Made by a program: the position numbers and the translations under genes
From: Holophagales bacterium
Lineage (GTDB): Bacteria > Acidobacteriota > Thermoanaerobaculia > UBA5066
DNA: 15,490 bases
Direction of reading: 5' to 3'
Assembly (NCBI GenBank): GCA_016719485.1
Contig: JADJZB010000013.1
Span: forward strand, 1-15,490
Notes under the pieces: generated by a model
What the model was told of the DNA's origin: nothing
Seen by the model: the letters and a program-made list of their open reading frames with translations, nothing else
The model's database searches: none
In this document: positions 8,454 to 15,435 of the stretch, piece after piece
Position numbering within the stretch: the first letter of the stretch is position 1
Layout of the letters: each line of letters begins with the position of its first letter

Positions 8454-9854
8454 ATGACCGCATCTCCTCCTCGAACGTTCTTCCTTCGCACGCTCGGCCT
8501 CGCCGGGTGGGACGCGCTCGACCCGGTGGTCCTCGCCGCCGTGGCCTCCGAGGCGCCGCTCCTCCTCATCGGGCCGCACGGCTCGGCGAAGACGATGGTG
8601 CTCAACCGCCTCGCCGAGGCGCTCGGGCTCGAGCACCGCCACTACAACGCGTCGCTCCTGTCGTTCGACGACCTCGTCGGCTTCCCGGTGCCGCAGGAGG
8701 GGCGCGTCGTCTACCTGCAGACGCCGGCGACGGTGTGGGAGGCCGAGTCGGTGCTCATCGACGAGGTGTCGCGCTGCCGGCCCGAGGTGCAGAACAAGCT
8801 CTTCCCGCTGGTGCACGAGCGGGTGCTGCAGGGAATGCCGCTCCCGAAGCTGCGCTACCGCTGGGGCGCCATGAACCCCCCGGCCTCGCTCGAGGGGGAC
8901 GACGCGGGGTACGCGGGCGCCGAGCCGCTCGACGTGGCGCTGGCCGACCGGTTCGCGTTCGTGGTGACGGTGCCCGCGCTCGCGGAGCTTGCGGTGGAGG
9001 AGCAGCGGCGCGTGCTGCGGCCCTCGCGGTGGAGCGGGGAGGAGGCGCGGCCGGAGGTGGTGCGGCTCGTGGAGGAGGCGCGTGCCGGGCTGGACGATGC
9101 CGGGCAGAGCGACGCGGGCGCGGCGACGGAGTACGCGATCCTCCTCGCGGCGCAGCTCTCGCGGGCCGGGCACCCGCTCTCGACACGGCGGGCCGCGCAG
9201 CTCGTGCGGAACGTGATCGCGGTGCGCGCCGCCGCGCAGGCTCTCGGCGACGGGGACGACCCCGAGGCGGCGTTCCTCGTCGCCGCCCGCAGCTCGGTGC
9301 CCGACGCGGCGTGGGGGCGGCCGGTGCCGTTCGAAAAGCTCCTCGCGGCGCACCGGTCGGCCTGGGCCGCGGCCGGGATGGCCGAGGGCTCGGCGCGGCG
9401 CAGGCTCCTCACGGAGAGGGAGCCGTTCGTGCGGCTCGCCATCGCGCTCGAGGGGACGCTCCCTCCGCACGAGGCGGCCGAGGTGCTCTCCGACGCCTAC
9501 TCGGCGCTTGCGCTCCCCGAGCGGCTCATCGCCGCGGCCCTCGTGATGCCGCGGCTCACGAAGAGGCGCGACCTCCCTGCCGCGGCGCTGGAGCCGATCT
9601 GCAACGACTGGGCGGAGGTGGGAAAGCCCTGCGCGGCCTCCGTCACCTCGGGGCCGGGGACGCGCTGGGTGCGCCCGCTCCTGACGACCGAGCTGCCAAA
9701 GCTCGACAGGAAGACCGAGAAGGGGCGCGTGCTGAGTGCCGTGGCGGCGAACCTTCTCTTCCGGAAGCACGAGTTCCGGCTGGAGGAGCTTCTCGCGGCG
9801 TGGGAGCGGGCCGTAGCAGCCCTGCGGCCGGCCGGAAGGAAGGTGGCGGCGTGA
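8454..9854 (+). CDS. MoxR-family AAA+ ATPase
   Basis: MoxR ATPases are chaperone-like AAA+ machines that usually work with a VWA-domain partner encoded next to them. Walker A is GPHGSAKT (residues 40-47, K46). HYNASLLSFDDLVGFPVP is the MoxR-specific segment after it. Walker B is SVLIDEVSR (D103-E104). Sensor 1 is in RWGAMNPPASLEG, and ALADRFAFVVTVPAL resembles the DRF motif of the family. The protein is 466 residues, longer than minimal MoxR because of a helical C-terminal extension. I chose the ATG at 8454 because GAAAGGG precedes it and the MoxR fold begins soon after; the frame is open further upstream without similarity. The TGA overlaps the next gene's GTG. This is the first gene of a tightly coupled four-gene operon. 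Confidence 0.9.
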   Translation: MTASPPRTFFLRTLGLAGWDALDPVVLAAVASEAPLLLIGPHGSAKTMVLNRLAEALGLEHRHYNASLLSFDDLVGFPVPQEGRVVYLQTPATVWEAESVLIDEVSRCRPEVQNKLFPLVHERVLQGMPLPKLRYRWGAMNPPASLEGDDAGYAGAEPLDVALADRFAFVVTVPALAELAVEEQRRVLRPSRWSGEEARPEVVRLVEEARAGLDDAGQSDAGAATEYAILLAAQLSRAGHPLSTRRAAQLVRNVIAVRAAAQALGDGDDPEAAFLVAARSSVPDAAWGRPVPFEKLLAAHRSAWAAAGMAEGSARRRLLTEREPFVRLAIALEGTLPPHEAAEVLSDAYSALALPERLIAAALVMPRLTKRRDLPAAALEPICNDWAEVGKPCAASVTSGPGTRWVRPLLTTELPKLDRKTEKGRVLSAVAANLLFRKHEFRLEELLAAWERAVAALRPAGRKVAA

Positions 9855-10228
9855 GCGGGCCCGCCCTCCTCCACAACATGTCCGTCCCGCCCGTCTCGAC
9901 GATCCTCGTGAGCACGCCCGGGCTCGCGGGGCGGACCTTCTGCACGACGTGGCCCCGGCAGTGGAAGGGATACGACGCGAAGAACCTGCCCGCGCCCGAA
10001 GAGCTGGAGGCCGCGTTCGCCGGGCTCGGAATCCCCGACCTCGTCGGTGTCTTCACGCTGACCGGAGGCGACCGCGAGCCCGAGGCGCGCTTCGACTACC
10101 CGCTCGCCCTCGCGATCCTGGCGCGGCGCTCGGGGCACCTCTACCTGCCGTGGCGGCCGGTCTACCCGGCCCTCGTCCCGAAGGACCCGCTCTTCCTCGT
10201 CTTTCCGGAAGAAGGAGAGTGCGCGTGA
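9851..10228 (+). CDS. Hypothetical protein of the MoxR-VWA operon, 125 aa
   Basis: I do not recognise this protein. From the GTG at 9851, which overlaps the moxR stop as GTGA, it reads LAGRTFCTTWPRQWKGYDAK, LPAPEELEAAFAGLGIPDLV, GVFTLTGGDREPEARFDYPL and GHLYLPWRPVYPALVPKDPL. It is mixed alpha/beta and Pro-rich near the end, without a membrane segment or signal peptide. An ATG at 9878 is an alternative start. Its stop overlaps the next GTG by four bases. The constant spacing implies a stoichiometric role with the ATPase and VWA protein, perhaps as an adaptor; that is inference from position only. Confidence 0.72.
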   Translation: MSGPALLHNMSVPPVSTILVSTPGLAGRTFCTTWPRQWKGYDAKNLPAPEELEAAFAGLGIPDLVGVFTLTGGDREPEARFDYPLALAILARRSGHLYLPWRPVYPALVPKDPLFLVFPEEGECA

Positions 10229-11575
10229 ACGAGACCCTCGCCCTGCGCCTCCTGAACGCGCTCCCCGCAGGGGCCTACGAGGTGACGGCGCTCCTCGGCC
10301 TCCTGCGAATCGAGGAGAGTCGCGACGTGCCGACGGCCGCCGTCACCTGCGAGCGCCGCCCGGTGCTGAAGCTGAACCCCGACTTCGTCGCGGAGCACTG
10401 CGCGAGCGACGAACACCTCTTCATGCTCGTGATGCACGAGCTCCACCACGTGCTGCTCGGGCACACGCGCCTCTTCCCGCGGGCGACGCAGCTCCACAAC
10501 GTGGCCTTCGACGCGGTGATCAACGCGCTCCTCTGCACGCGCTTTCCCCAGCCCGCGCACACGTCGTTCTTTCTCGGCTATTACGGCCGGGAGAGCGGCG
10601 CGCTGCGGCTCCTGGCGCCGCCGGGCGGCAGCCCGGTCGAGGACCCGGCGCTGCGGCTGCTGCACGAGACGCTCTACTCGGCCCCGGGCGACGTCACGTG
10701 CCTCGAGGTGTTCGAGAGGCTCGTCTCCGCGCTCGGGGAAAGAGGGCTCGCCCCCGGCGAGGCGGAGGGTCTCCTCGGCGACCACTGCAGGGAGGGAGAC
10801 GACGACTACGGAACGAGCGGGCCGCTCCCCGCCGAGGTGGTGGCGGCGATCCGGCGGATCGTCGAGAAGTGGCCGCCGCCACCGGATGCGATGCGGGGCC
10901 GGAGCCTCGCCGACGTCCTGGAGGAGCATGTGAATCCGCCTGCGAGGCCCGGCGAGCGCGTGCTGGCCGCGTTGCGCCGCGCGCTGGACGACTCGGCGGC
11001 GGGCACGCCTCGCCCGGGCGGCGTGAGACGCGCCGGCCTCGTCCCGGCTCTCGTCCCGCTTCCGTCGCCGCGCGACCGCCGGGCCACGGTGGCGCGCCTC
11101 GCGGGAACGCCTCCGCTCCTCTACGCGGGCGAGGTCGAGTGGCCGCGGGCCCGCGCTTCCGGCCGGGCCCACGTCTACCTCGACGTGAGCGGGAGCATGG
11201 ATCCGTACCTGCCGTTTCTCTACGGCGCGCTCGTTCGCCTCGGCGAGCGGATCGACCCGCGCGTGCGGCTCTTCTCGACCGAGGTCGTCACCGTGCGGCT
11301 CGAGGCGCTCGCCCGCGGGAAGGTGCCGACGACCGGCGGGGACCGAGGGAGCGTGCGTCTTCGAGCACGCCCTCGCCGAGGGGGTGCGGAGGATTCTCGT
11401 GATCACCGACGGCTACGTGGGCGAGACGAAGGCGCGGCTCGCGGAGAGAGTCCGAAAGTCCCGGCTCGACGTCCGCGTCGCCCTGACGCCGGGAGGCTGG
11501 AAGGCCGACCTCGCGCGCGTCGCCTCCCGAATCGTTCCGCTCCCCGAGCTGACTGCAGCCAGGAGGTCCGCATGA
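10225..11575 (+). CDS. DUF2201-type VWA-like/putative metallopeptidase protein, one-base frameshift
   Basis: Starting at the GTG at 10225, the N-terminal part holds a zinc-protease-like motif, MHELHHVLLGH (H71-E72-x-x-H75), as in the metallopeptidase half of DUF2201 proteins. The C-terminal part has a VWA/MIDAS-like YLDVSGSMD (D320, S322, S324) and, after a frame change, RRILVITDGYVGETK. Such proteins are classic partners of MoxR ATPases. A GGGG run at 11338-11341 has one G too many. Dropping it gives TTGG-T-EGACVFEHALAEGV and the natural stop at 11573-11575, for a protein of about 449 residues. As written, the frame instead runs into the downstream gene and would make a fusion. A sequencing error is the simplest explanation. 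It overlaps both neighbouring genes by four bases. Confidence 0.83.
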
Positions 11576-12603
11576 CGACGACGAGCAACTGGTTTCCTCT
11601 GCGCTTCGCCGAGGCCGTCTGCGCCGGGCACCCCGACCGGCTTTCCGATTCCATCGCCGACGGGATCGTCGCGCTCGCGACGGGCCGCGACCCGGAGGCG
11701 CTGGTCGGCGTGGAGGTCGCGCTCCACCGGAAGGTCGTCTTCGTCGACGGGCGGATCGCCGCCGGTCCGGGGCCGGAGTGCGCCGTGACGGAGGAGGAGG
11801 TCGCCGGCGTCGTGCGCGCGGCGTATGCCGCCGCCGGCTACGGCGACTCGTTCGACGGCCCGGAGAAGTACCGGCACTACTTCTTCGAGCCCGCGCCGCA
11901 TCACGTCGAGGTCCGCTTCGACCTCTGCCTCGGGCCGCTCGAGGCGGAGGAGAGGGCTTTCCGGTGCGTGGCCGACGACCAGGTAATCGGCGTGGGTTAC
12001 GCCTGCCGGGGCGAACGCGCGGGGCTGATCCCCCTCGAGCAGGCGCTCGCGCGCGACTTCGTGAAGGCGATCGAGGGGCTGCGCGAGGAGAGACGGAAGA
12101 GGTGGATCGGGCCGGACGGTAAGGTCTTCGTCGCCGTGCGTGGCCGGCGGCTCGAGGCGGTGTCGCTCTCGCTCCACCACTTCGTCCACGCCGACTGGCT
12201 GGCGCTCTGCGCGCTCGCGAAGGAGGCGTGCCTCGCGGTAGCGGCCGAGTACGTCGCGGCGGGCGAGCTGGAGGCGCCGGCCGAATCCGTCGACTGGCTC
12301 TTCAACGGCGCGGGTTCCTTCGCGGTGGGCGGGCCGCTGGGCGACAACGGCCTCTCGGGGAAGAAACTCGTTGCCGAGGCGTACGGCACGGCGGTGCCGA
12401 TCGGCGGCGGGACGGTGCACGGAAAGGACCCGCTCAAGCCCGACGTGCGGGCGCAGCGGATAGCGCGGGACTGGGCCGTGAAGCGCGTCCGGGAGGGCGC
12501 CGCCGAGGCGACGGTGTGGGTCGTCTTCCGCCCGGGGGACGAGGAGCCGCGTTGGGTGGAAGAAAGCGAGGAGCGGATCAGATCCTCGATTCTGGCGCGC
12601 TGA
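11572..12603 (+). CDS. metK: Short methionine adenosyltransferase (S-adenosylmethionine synthetase) paralogue
   Basis: MetK makes S-adenosylmethionine from ATP and methionine. Compared from memory with E. coli MetK, this 343-residue protein keeps AEAVCAGHPDRLSD (H20, D22), an Asp in ADDQVIGVGYA (D136), FAVGGPLGDNGLSGKKL (D258, K264, K265) and GGGTVHGKDPLKPD (K285, K289, D291). These correspond to most catalytic and metal-binding residues. Differences are a degenerate GAGDQG loop, R23 in place of a Lys, and loss of about 45 C-terminal residues, including the usual YKETAAYGHFGR region. AGGAGG precedes the ATG, which overlaps the VWA stop by four bases. Its position as the last gene of a MoxR/VWA operon is unusual for a housekeeping enzyme and suggests a dedicated supply or a changed substrate. 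It is read in the frame that the upstream frameshift would run into. Confidence 0.85.
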   Translation: MTTTSNWFPLRFAEAVCAGHPDRLSDSIADGIVALATGRDPEALVGVEVALHRKVVFVDGRIAAGPGPECAVTEEEVAGVVRAAYAAAGYGDSFDGPEKYRHYFFEPAPHHVEVRFDLCLGPLEAEERAFRCVADDQVIGVGYACRGERAGLIPLEQALARDFVKAIEGLREERRKRWIGPDGKVFVAVRGRRLEAVSLSLHHFVHADWLALCALAKEACLAVAAEYVAAGELEAPAESVDWLFNGAGSFAVGGPLGDNGLSGKKLVAEAYGTAVPIGGGTVHGKDPLKPDVRAQRIARDWAVKRVREGAAEATVWVVFRPGDEEPRWVEESEERIRSSILAR

Positions 12604-12633
12604 TCCGAACGAAGGCTCTCCCGGGCGGCGTGC

Positions 12634-13225
12634 GTGGCGTGGAACGAGACGTCGGGCGTCCTCCTCCTCGAGGCCGCGCAGAAGCTGGGAGAGCGGTTCG
12701 ACGCGCCGGTGGTGGACGAGGCGCAGGAAGAAGAGAGACGAACTGCCGGAACACGTCGGCCATCGCGGAGTACCTCGGCGAGCTTACGGGGTCGCACCCG
12801 CGCGTGTCGCCGTGGACGGTGCGGGGGGAGGAACCGAAGGTCCACCGCTGGCGGAGCGCGGCCGACGAACGCGAGAAGGCGGCGGCGCTGATCGCGCAGC
12901 TCCTCCTGAAGGAGGAGATCGGGCTCGAGAGGGTGGCGATTGTCGGGATGCGGCGCCTCGCGAACTCGTGCCTGGCGGGGTGGCCGAGCTGGCGGGCTTC
13001 CCGGTGGTGCCGATCGGCGACGACGGACGGCCGGCGTGCCCGGCGCGCTGCGCTACGCGACGCCGCACCGGTTCAAGGGGCTGGAGGCCGACGTGGTGCT
13101 CCTCCTCGACGTGGACGGCAGCCGCTGGTCGCTCGAGCCGCGCAACCTCTACGTCGCGGCGTCGCGCGCGCGGCTGCGGCTGCACGTGTTCGTGAAGGAG
13201 GGGGTGGCGGTGCCGGGGGGAGGGG
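12634..13225 (+). pseudogene. Helicase 3'-end fragment, copy 3 (longest, internally deleted)
   Basis: Block one (12634-12728) matches 4172-4311 and includes the DEAQ box (VVDEAQE). It lacks 45 bases lying between two TGGAACGAG direct repeats of the parent. Block two (12737-13225) matches 4456-4946. Between them, 8 bases (AGAAGAGA) replace 144 bases carrying helicase motif III. Block two has one-base losses in G runs near 12980 and 13026, which break the frame. It carries substitutions shared with copy 4 (KEEIG in place of KDGVG). It starts 31 bases after the metK stop and ends about 5 bases before the operator of the next gene pair. Confidence 0.9.
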
Positions 13226-13230
13226 AATCG

Positions 13231-13266
13231 TTCCCGATTCGGGTATGATTCTTCCCGATATGGGAA
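13231..13266 (+). promoter_or_regulatory. Paired operator-like palindromes and -10 element before the MNT/HEPN pair
   Basis: TTCCCGATTCGGGTA (13231-13245) and TTCCCGATATGGGAA (13252-13266) are two similar imperfect palindromes. Their TTCCCGAT halves are exactly 21 bases apart, about two helical turns. TATGAT at 13244-13249 fits a -10 box lying between them. The layout suggests autoregulation by the winged-helix N-terminus of the first gene product, as is common in toxin-antitoxin operons. Confidence 0.6.
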
Positions 13267-13865
13267 GGATTTTGACACCCCGGAAGGGCCTCGCGGATGC
13301 GCTCTTCACTCCGGTCCAGCAGCGCGTGCTCGGCCTCCTGTTCGGCCAGCCGGAGCGCCGCTTCCAGAGCGGTGAGCTGATCCGCCTCGTGGACAGCGGA
13401 ACGGGCGCCGTCCACCGGCAGCTCGCCCGCCTCGCCGATGCGGGCCTCGTGACCGTGACGCGAACGGGGAACCAGAAGCACTACCAGGCCCGAGAGGACA
13501 GTCCGGTCTTCGCCGAGCTGCACGGGCTCGTCGTCAAGACCGTCGGGCTCGTCGAGCCGATTCGTAGGGCGCTCGCGCCCTTCGAGCCGCGCATCCGCGC
13601 CGCCTTCGTCTTCGGCTCCATCGCGAAGAAGACCGAGACGGCCTCGAGCGACGTCGATCTCCTCGTTCTCTCGGAGACGCTCGCCTACTCCGACCTCTTC
13701 GACGCGCTCCAGGCTGCCGAGGCCGTCCTCGCCCGCTCGGTCAACCCGACGGTCCTGACGCCCGCCGACTGGCGGATTCGCCGCGCCGAGCCCGACTCCT
13801 TCGCCTCACGCATCGCCAGCCAGCCCCGTATCTTCGTGATCGGAGGCGACGATGACCTCCGCTGA
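13260..13865 (+). CDS. MNT-type nucleotidyltransferase antitoxin with winged-helix domain
   Basis: Residues ~15-80 form a winged helix (LFTPVQQRVLGLLFG, FQSGELIRLVDSGTGAVHRQ, LARLADAGLVTVTRTGNQ, HYQAREDSP). The C-terminal half is a minimal nucleotidyltransferase: FVFGSIAKKTETASSDVDLL, with G119-S120 and D131/D133. In known MNT/HEPN systems this protein AMPylates and neutralises the HEPN toxin; a DNA-binding domain allows autoregulation. The ATG at 13260 is preferred because the likely -10 box spans the ATG at 13245; a TTG at 13272 is also possible, so the mRNA may be nearly leaderless. The gene overlaps the HEPN gene by 14 bases. It directly follows helicase copy 3. Confidence 0.85.
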   Translation: MGRILTPRKGLADALFTPVQQRVLGLLFGQPERRFQSGELIRLVDSGTGAVHRQLARLADAGLVTVTRTGNQKHYQAREDSPVFAELHGLVVKTVGLVEPIRRALAPFEPRIRAAFVFGSIAKKTETASSDVDLLVLSETLAYSDLFDALQAAEAVLARSVNPTVLTPADWRIRRAEPDSFASRIASQPRIFVIGGDDDLR

Positions 13866-14283
13866 GCTCCCGAACCTCGCGAGGATCGGGAAGCTGAAGA
13901 AGGAGCCGCCCCTTCTCCGGGAGTACGAGAGTCTTCTTCGGTCAGCGGACTCGCGACTCGCCGATGCCGAGAACGAGAGCAACTCCCTCGAAAGCCGATT
14001 CGACCTCGCCTACGGCGCGTCGCACGCCCTCGCCCTCGCCGCGCTCCGACGAGCGGGCTATCGTTCGGAGATCCGAGCGTTGGTGTTCCAGACGCTTCCC
14101 GTGACTCTGGGAATCCAGAACGCAGTCTGGCGCGTCCTCGCGACGGCGCACGAGAAGCGAAACCTCTCCGAGTACGAAGGCTGGTACGGGATGGACGAGC
14201 GGCTCGTGACCGATGTCGTCGGGGCCGCGAAGAAGGTGCGGGACGCCCTGCGGGCGCTCGGGCCCCTACCCCCTACCGGCTGA
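13852..14283 (+). CDS. HEPN-domain toxin partner
   Basis: This 143-residue, all-helical protein reads SRFDLAYGASHALALAALRR, GYRSEIRALVFQTLPVTLG and VWRVLATAHEKRNLSEYEGW. It matches the SAV_6107-like HEPN group as I remember it. The conserved cluster is H100-E-K-R103-N104 followed by Y108-E109, the presumed RNase or target-binding site. HEPN proteins of this type are toxins blocked by the neighbouring nucleotidyltransferase. The ATG lies inside the end of the nucleotidyltransferase gene (14-base overlap), which supports coupled translation. Frame and length are intact. It is probably active only when unmodified; that is family knowledge, not visible here. Confidence 0.83.
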   Translation: MTSAELPNLARIGKLKKEPPLLREYESLLRSADSRLADAENESNSLESRFDLAYGASHALALAALRRAGYRSEIRALVFQTLPVTLGIQNAVWRVLATAHEKRNLSEYEGWYGMDERLVTDVVGAAKKVRDALRALGPLPPTG

Positions 14284-14292
14284 ACCCCGCCG

Positions 14293-14500
14293 CGGGCGCC
14301 ATGAAGCGGCCCGCCTGGATCCAAGGCGTCCGGGAACGGGTCAGGCGAGCCCGGCCAGAAGAGGAGCAGGCCGCCGAACGTAGGCACGCTGTGCCGCTGG
14401 TGGGTCACCACGAGCCGCAGGGTCTCGAGGTCGCGCCGCGAGAGGGTTCGCACGGGGCGAACGACTCGGAAGCAACTCGGAAGTCGAGGGCTTCCGAGTC
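14293..14500 (-). pseudogene. Relic of an AlbA_2-type ATP-binding/DNA-binding protein gene
   Basis: Read on the minus strand across two frame changes, the fragment gives SEALDFRVASESFAP, then LSRRDLETLRLVVTHQRHS and VPTFGGLLLFW, then (after one extra T in GCCTTGG) FPDA-WIQAGRFMAP. This resembles the middle of COG2865/AlbA_2 (Schlafen-like) predicted transcriptional regulators, a family common in islands. Start and end are missing. The upstream side of this gene would lie to the right, exactly where helicase copy 4 begins, so the junction truncates it. The family assignment is from memory of the ALDF...ASESF...LVPTxGGLLLFG...AWIQAGRF pattern. Confidence 0.58.
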
Positions 14501-14501
14501 G
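14462..14501. repeat. 12-bp inverted repeat at the left edge of helicase copy 4
   Basis: CGACTCGGAAGC (14462-14473) and GCTTCCGAGTCG (14490-14501) are perfect complements separated by 16 bases. The right arm ends at the start of helicase copy 4. Both arms lie in the AlbA_2-type relic, so part of the symmetry may come from coding sequence. Confidence 0.85.
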
Positions 14502-14912
14502 CGGGTCGCCGTGGACGGTGCGGGGCGAGGAGCCGAAGGTCCACCGCTGGCGCAACGCGGCCGACGAGCTCGAAGGCCGGGGCGCTGATCGCGCAGCTCC
14601 TCCTGAAGGAGGAGATCGGGCTCGAGAGGGTGGCGATCGTCGGGATGTGGCATCGCGAACTCGTGCCTGGCGGGGTGGCCGAGCTGGCGGGCTTCCCGGT
14701 GGTGCCGATCGGCGACGACGGGACGGCCGGCGTGCCCGGCGCGCTGCGAATCCGGACGAGCCACCGGTATGGGTCTGGAGGCCGACGTGGTGCTCCTCCT
14801 CGACGTGGACGGGAGCCGCTGGTCGCTCGAGCCGCGCAACCTCTACGTGGCGGCGTCGCGCGCGCGGCTGCGGCTGCACGTGTTCGTGAAGGAGGGGGTG
14901 GTGGTGCCGGGG
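14502..14912 (+). pseudogene. Helicase 3'-end fragment, copy 4 (decayed)
   Basis: It corresponds to about 4521-4937 of the helicase gene, from the TCGCCGTGGACGGTG segment to the G-rich tail. The frame is broken by small indels (14566-14578, near 14650 and in the G run near 14681). A patch at about 14748-14775 does not match the parent (AATCCGGACGAGCC onward). Like copy 3 it encodes KEEIG and has four rather than five G before TGGCCGAGCTGG. The tail changes after GTGCCGGGG. It ends about 5 bases before the stop codon of the convergent hicB gene. Confidence 0.88.
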
Positions 14913-14917
14913 CGGGC

Positions 14918-15137
14918 CTACGCGACCTTGTAGATCGCCGGCCGGAACAGGGGCGGGGGAACCGGCTTCCCCTCGGCCCTCGCCGCCTCGAGCCAGAGAG
15001 CCTTGGCCTTGAGGACCTCGGCAAGGGCGGACTCCGGGGTGTCGCCGAACGCGGAGCAGTGCGCGAGGTCAGGGGATGTCGGCGATGTAGCCGGCGTCCT
15101 CGTCACTCGGGAAGATGTTGATGTGGTAGTCGGTCAT
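14918..15137 (-). CDS. hicB: HicB-family antitoxin, one-base frameshift
   Basis: HicB antitoxins bind and block HicA toxins; this is the short form with the partial RNase H-like fold. From the ATG at 15137 it reads MTDYHINIFPSDEDAGYIAD, then IP, and after an extra base in a GGGG run at 15072-15075 (plus strand) it continues DLAHCSAFGDTPESALAEVL, WLEAARAEGKPVPPP and RPAIYKVA. Removing one base gives a normal ~72-residue protein, so a sequencing error is likely; otherwise the antitoxin would be dead while its toxin looks intact, which should not be tolerated. The ATG overlaps the hicA stop as ATGA. The stop at 14918-14920 sits beside helicase copy 4. Confidence 0.83.
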
Positions 15138-15388
15138 TCCGCGTCACCGATCTCGAGGTTATGCCGCTCCACGAGCCGGAGCAACTGCCTCACCTGGTCC
15201 GCCTTGGCCTGTCCCTGGACCTCCTGGAGCTTCAGCAGCTCCGGAATCGCCGGGTGGACGTAGATGTGGTGGCTTCCGCCGGTCCGGGAGAGCCGGAACC
15301 CGAAGGCCTCCGCCAGGCTGCAGACTTCCGCGAATCGGAGGTTGTGTGGAGACTGGAGCGCCTTCAGGAGGAGCTTTCGCGGGTTCAC
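15134..15388 (-). CDS. hicA: HicA-family mRNA interferase toxin
   Basis: HicA toxins are small double-stranded-RNA-binding-fold mRNA interferases with a catalytic His. This 84-residue protein reads RFAEVCSLAEAFGFRLSRTG, GSHHIYVHP (the catalytic His motif), PELLKLQEVQGQAKADQVRQ and LLRLVERHNLEIGDAE, and so appears complete. The start is a GTG at 15388 with GAAAGG upstream; it overlaps the TGA of a 16-codon micro-ORF. hicB follows with a four-base overlap, giving the order toxin then antitoxin. Confidence 0.88.
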   Translation of the reverse strand: MNPRKLLLKALQSPHNLRFAEVCSLAEAFGFRLSRTGGSHHIYVHPAIPELLKLQEVQGQAKADQVRQLLRLVERHNLEIGDAE

Positions 15389-15435
15389 CGGTCGAGGACC
15401 CTTTCCTGAGACGCGTCGGCGGGGAACTTCGCCAT
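15385..15435 (-). CDS. 16-codon micro-ORF coupled to hicA
   Basis: The ATG at 15435 begins MAKFPADASQERVLDR and stops at a TGA overlapping the hicA GTG. The first residues resemble the N-terminus of another HicA group (MxKFPVDAPxxRV, from memory), so it may be the stub of a second toxin gene or a leader peptide. The start overlaps the stop of the partial upstream gene by one base. Confidence 0.4.
   Translation of the reverse strand: MAKFPADASQERVLDR

Noticed and set aside
9949..12603. A single 884-residue VWA-MetK fusion protein
   Set aside because: The join depends on one extra G at 11338-11341. Removing it restores the VWA end (ILVITDGYVG) and a stop that overlaps the metK ATG, which has its own AGGAGG.
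12228..13244. A long open frame from metK through copy 3 into the MNT gene
   Set aside because: It is an out-of-frame shadow of metK and of the GC-rich helicase fragment. Only the part from 13260 resembles a protein family.
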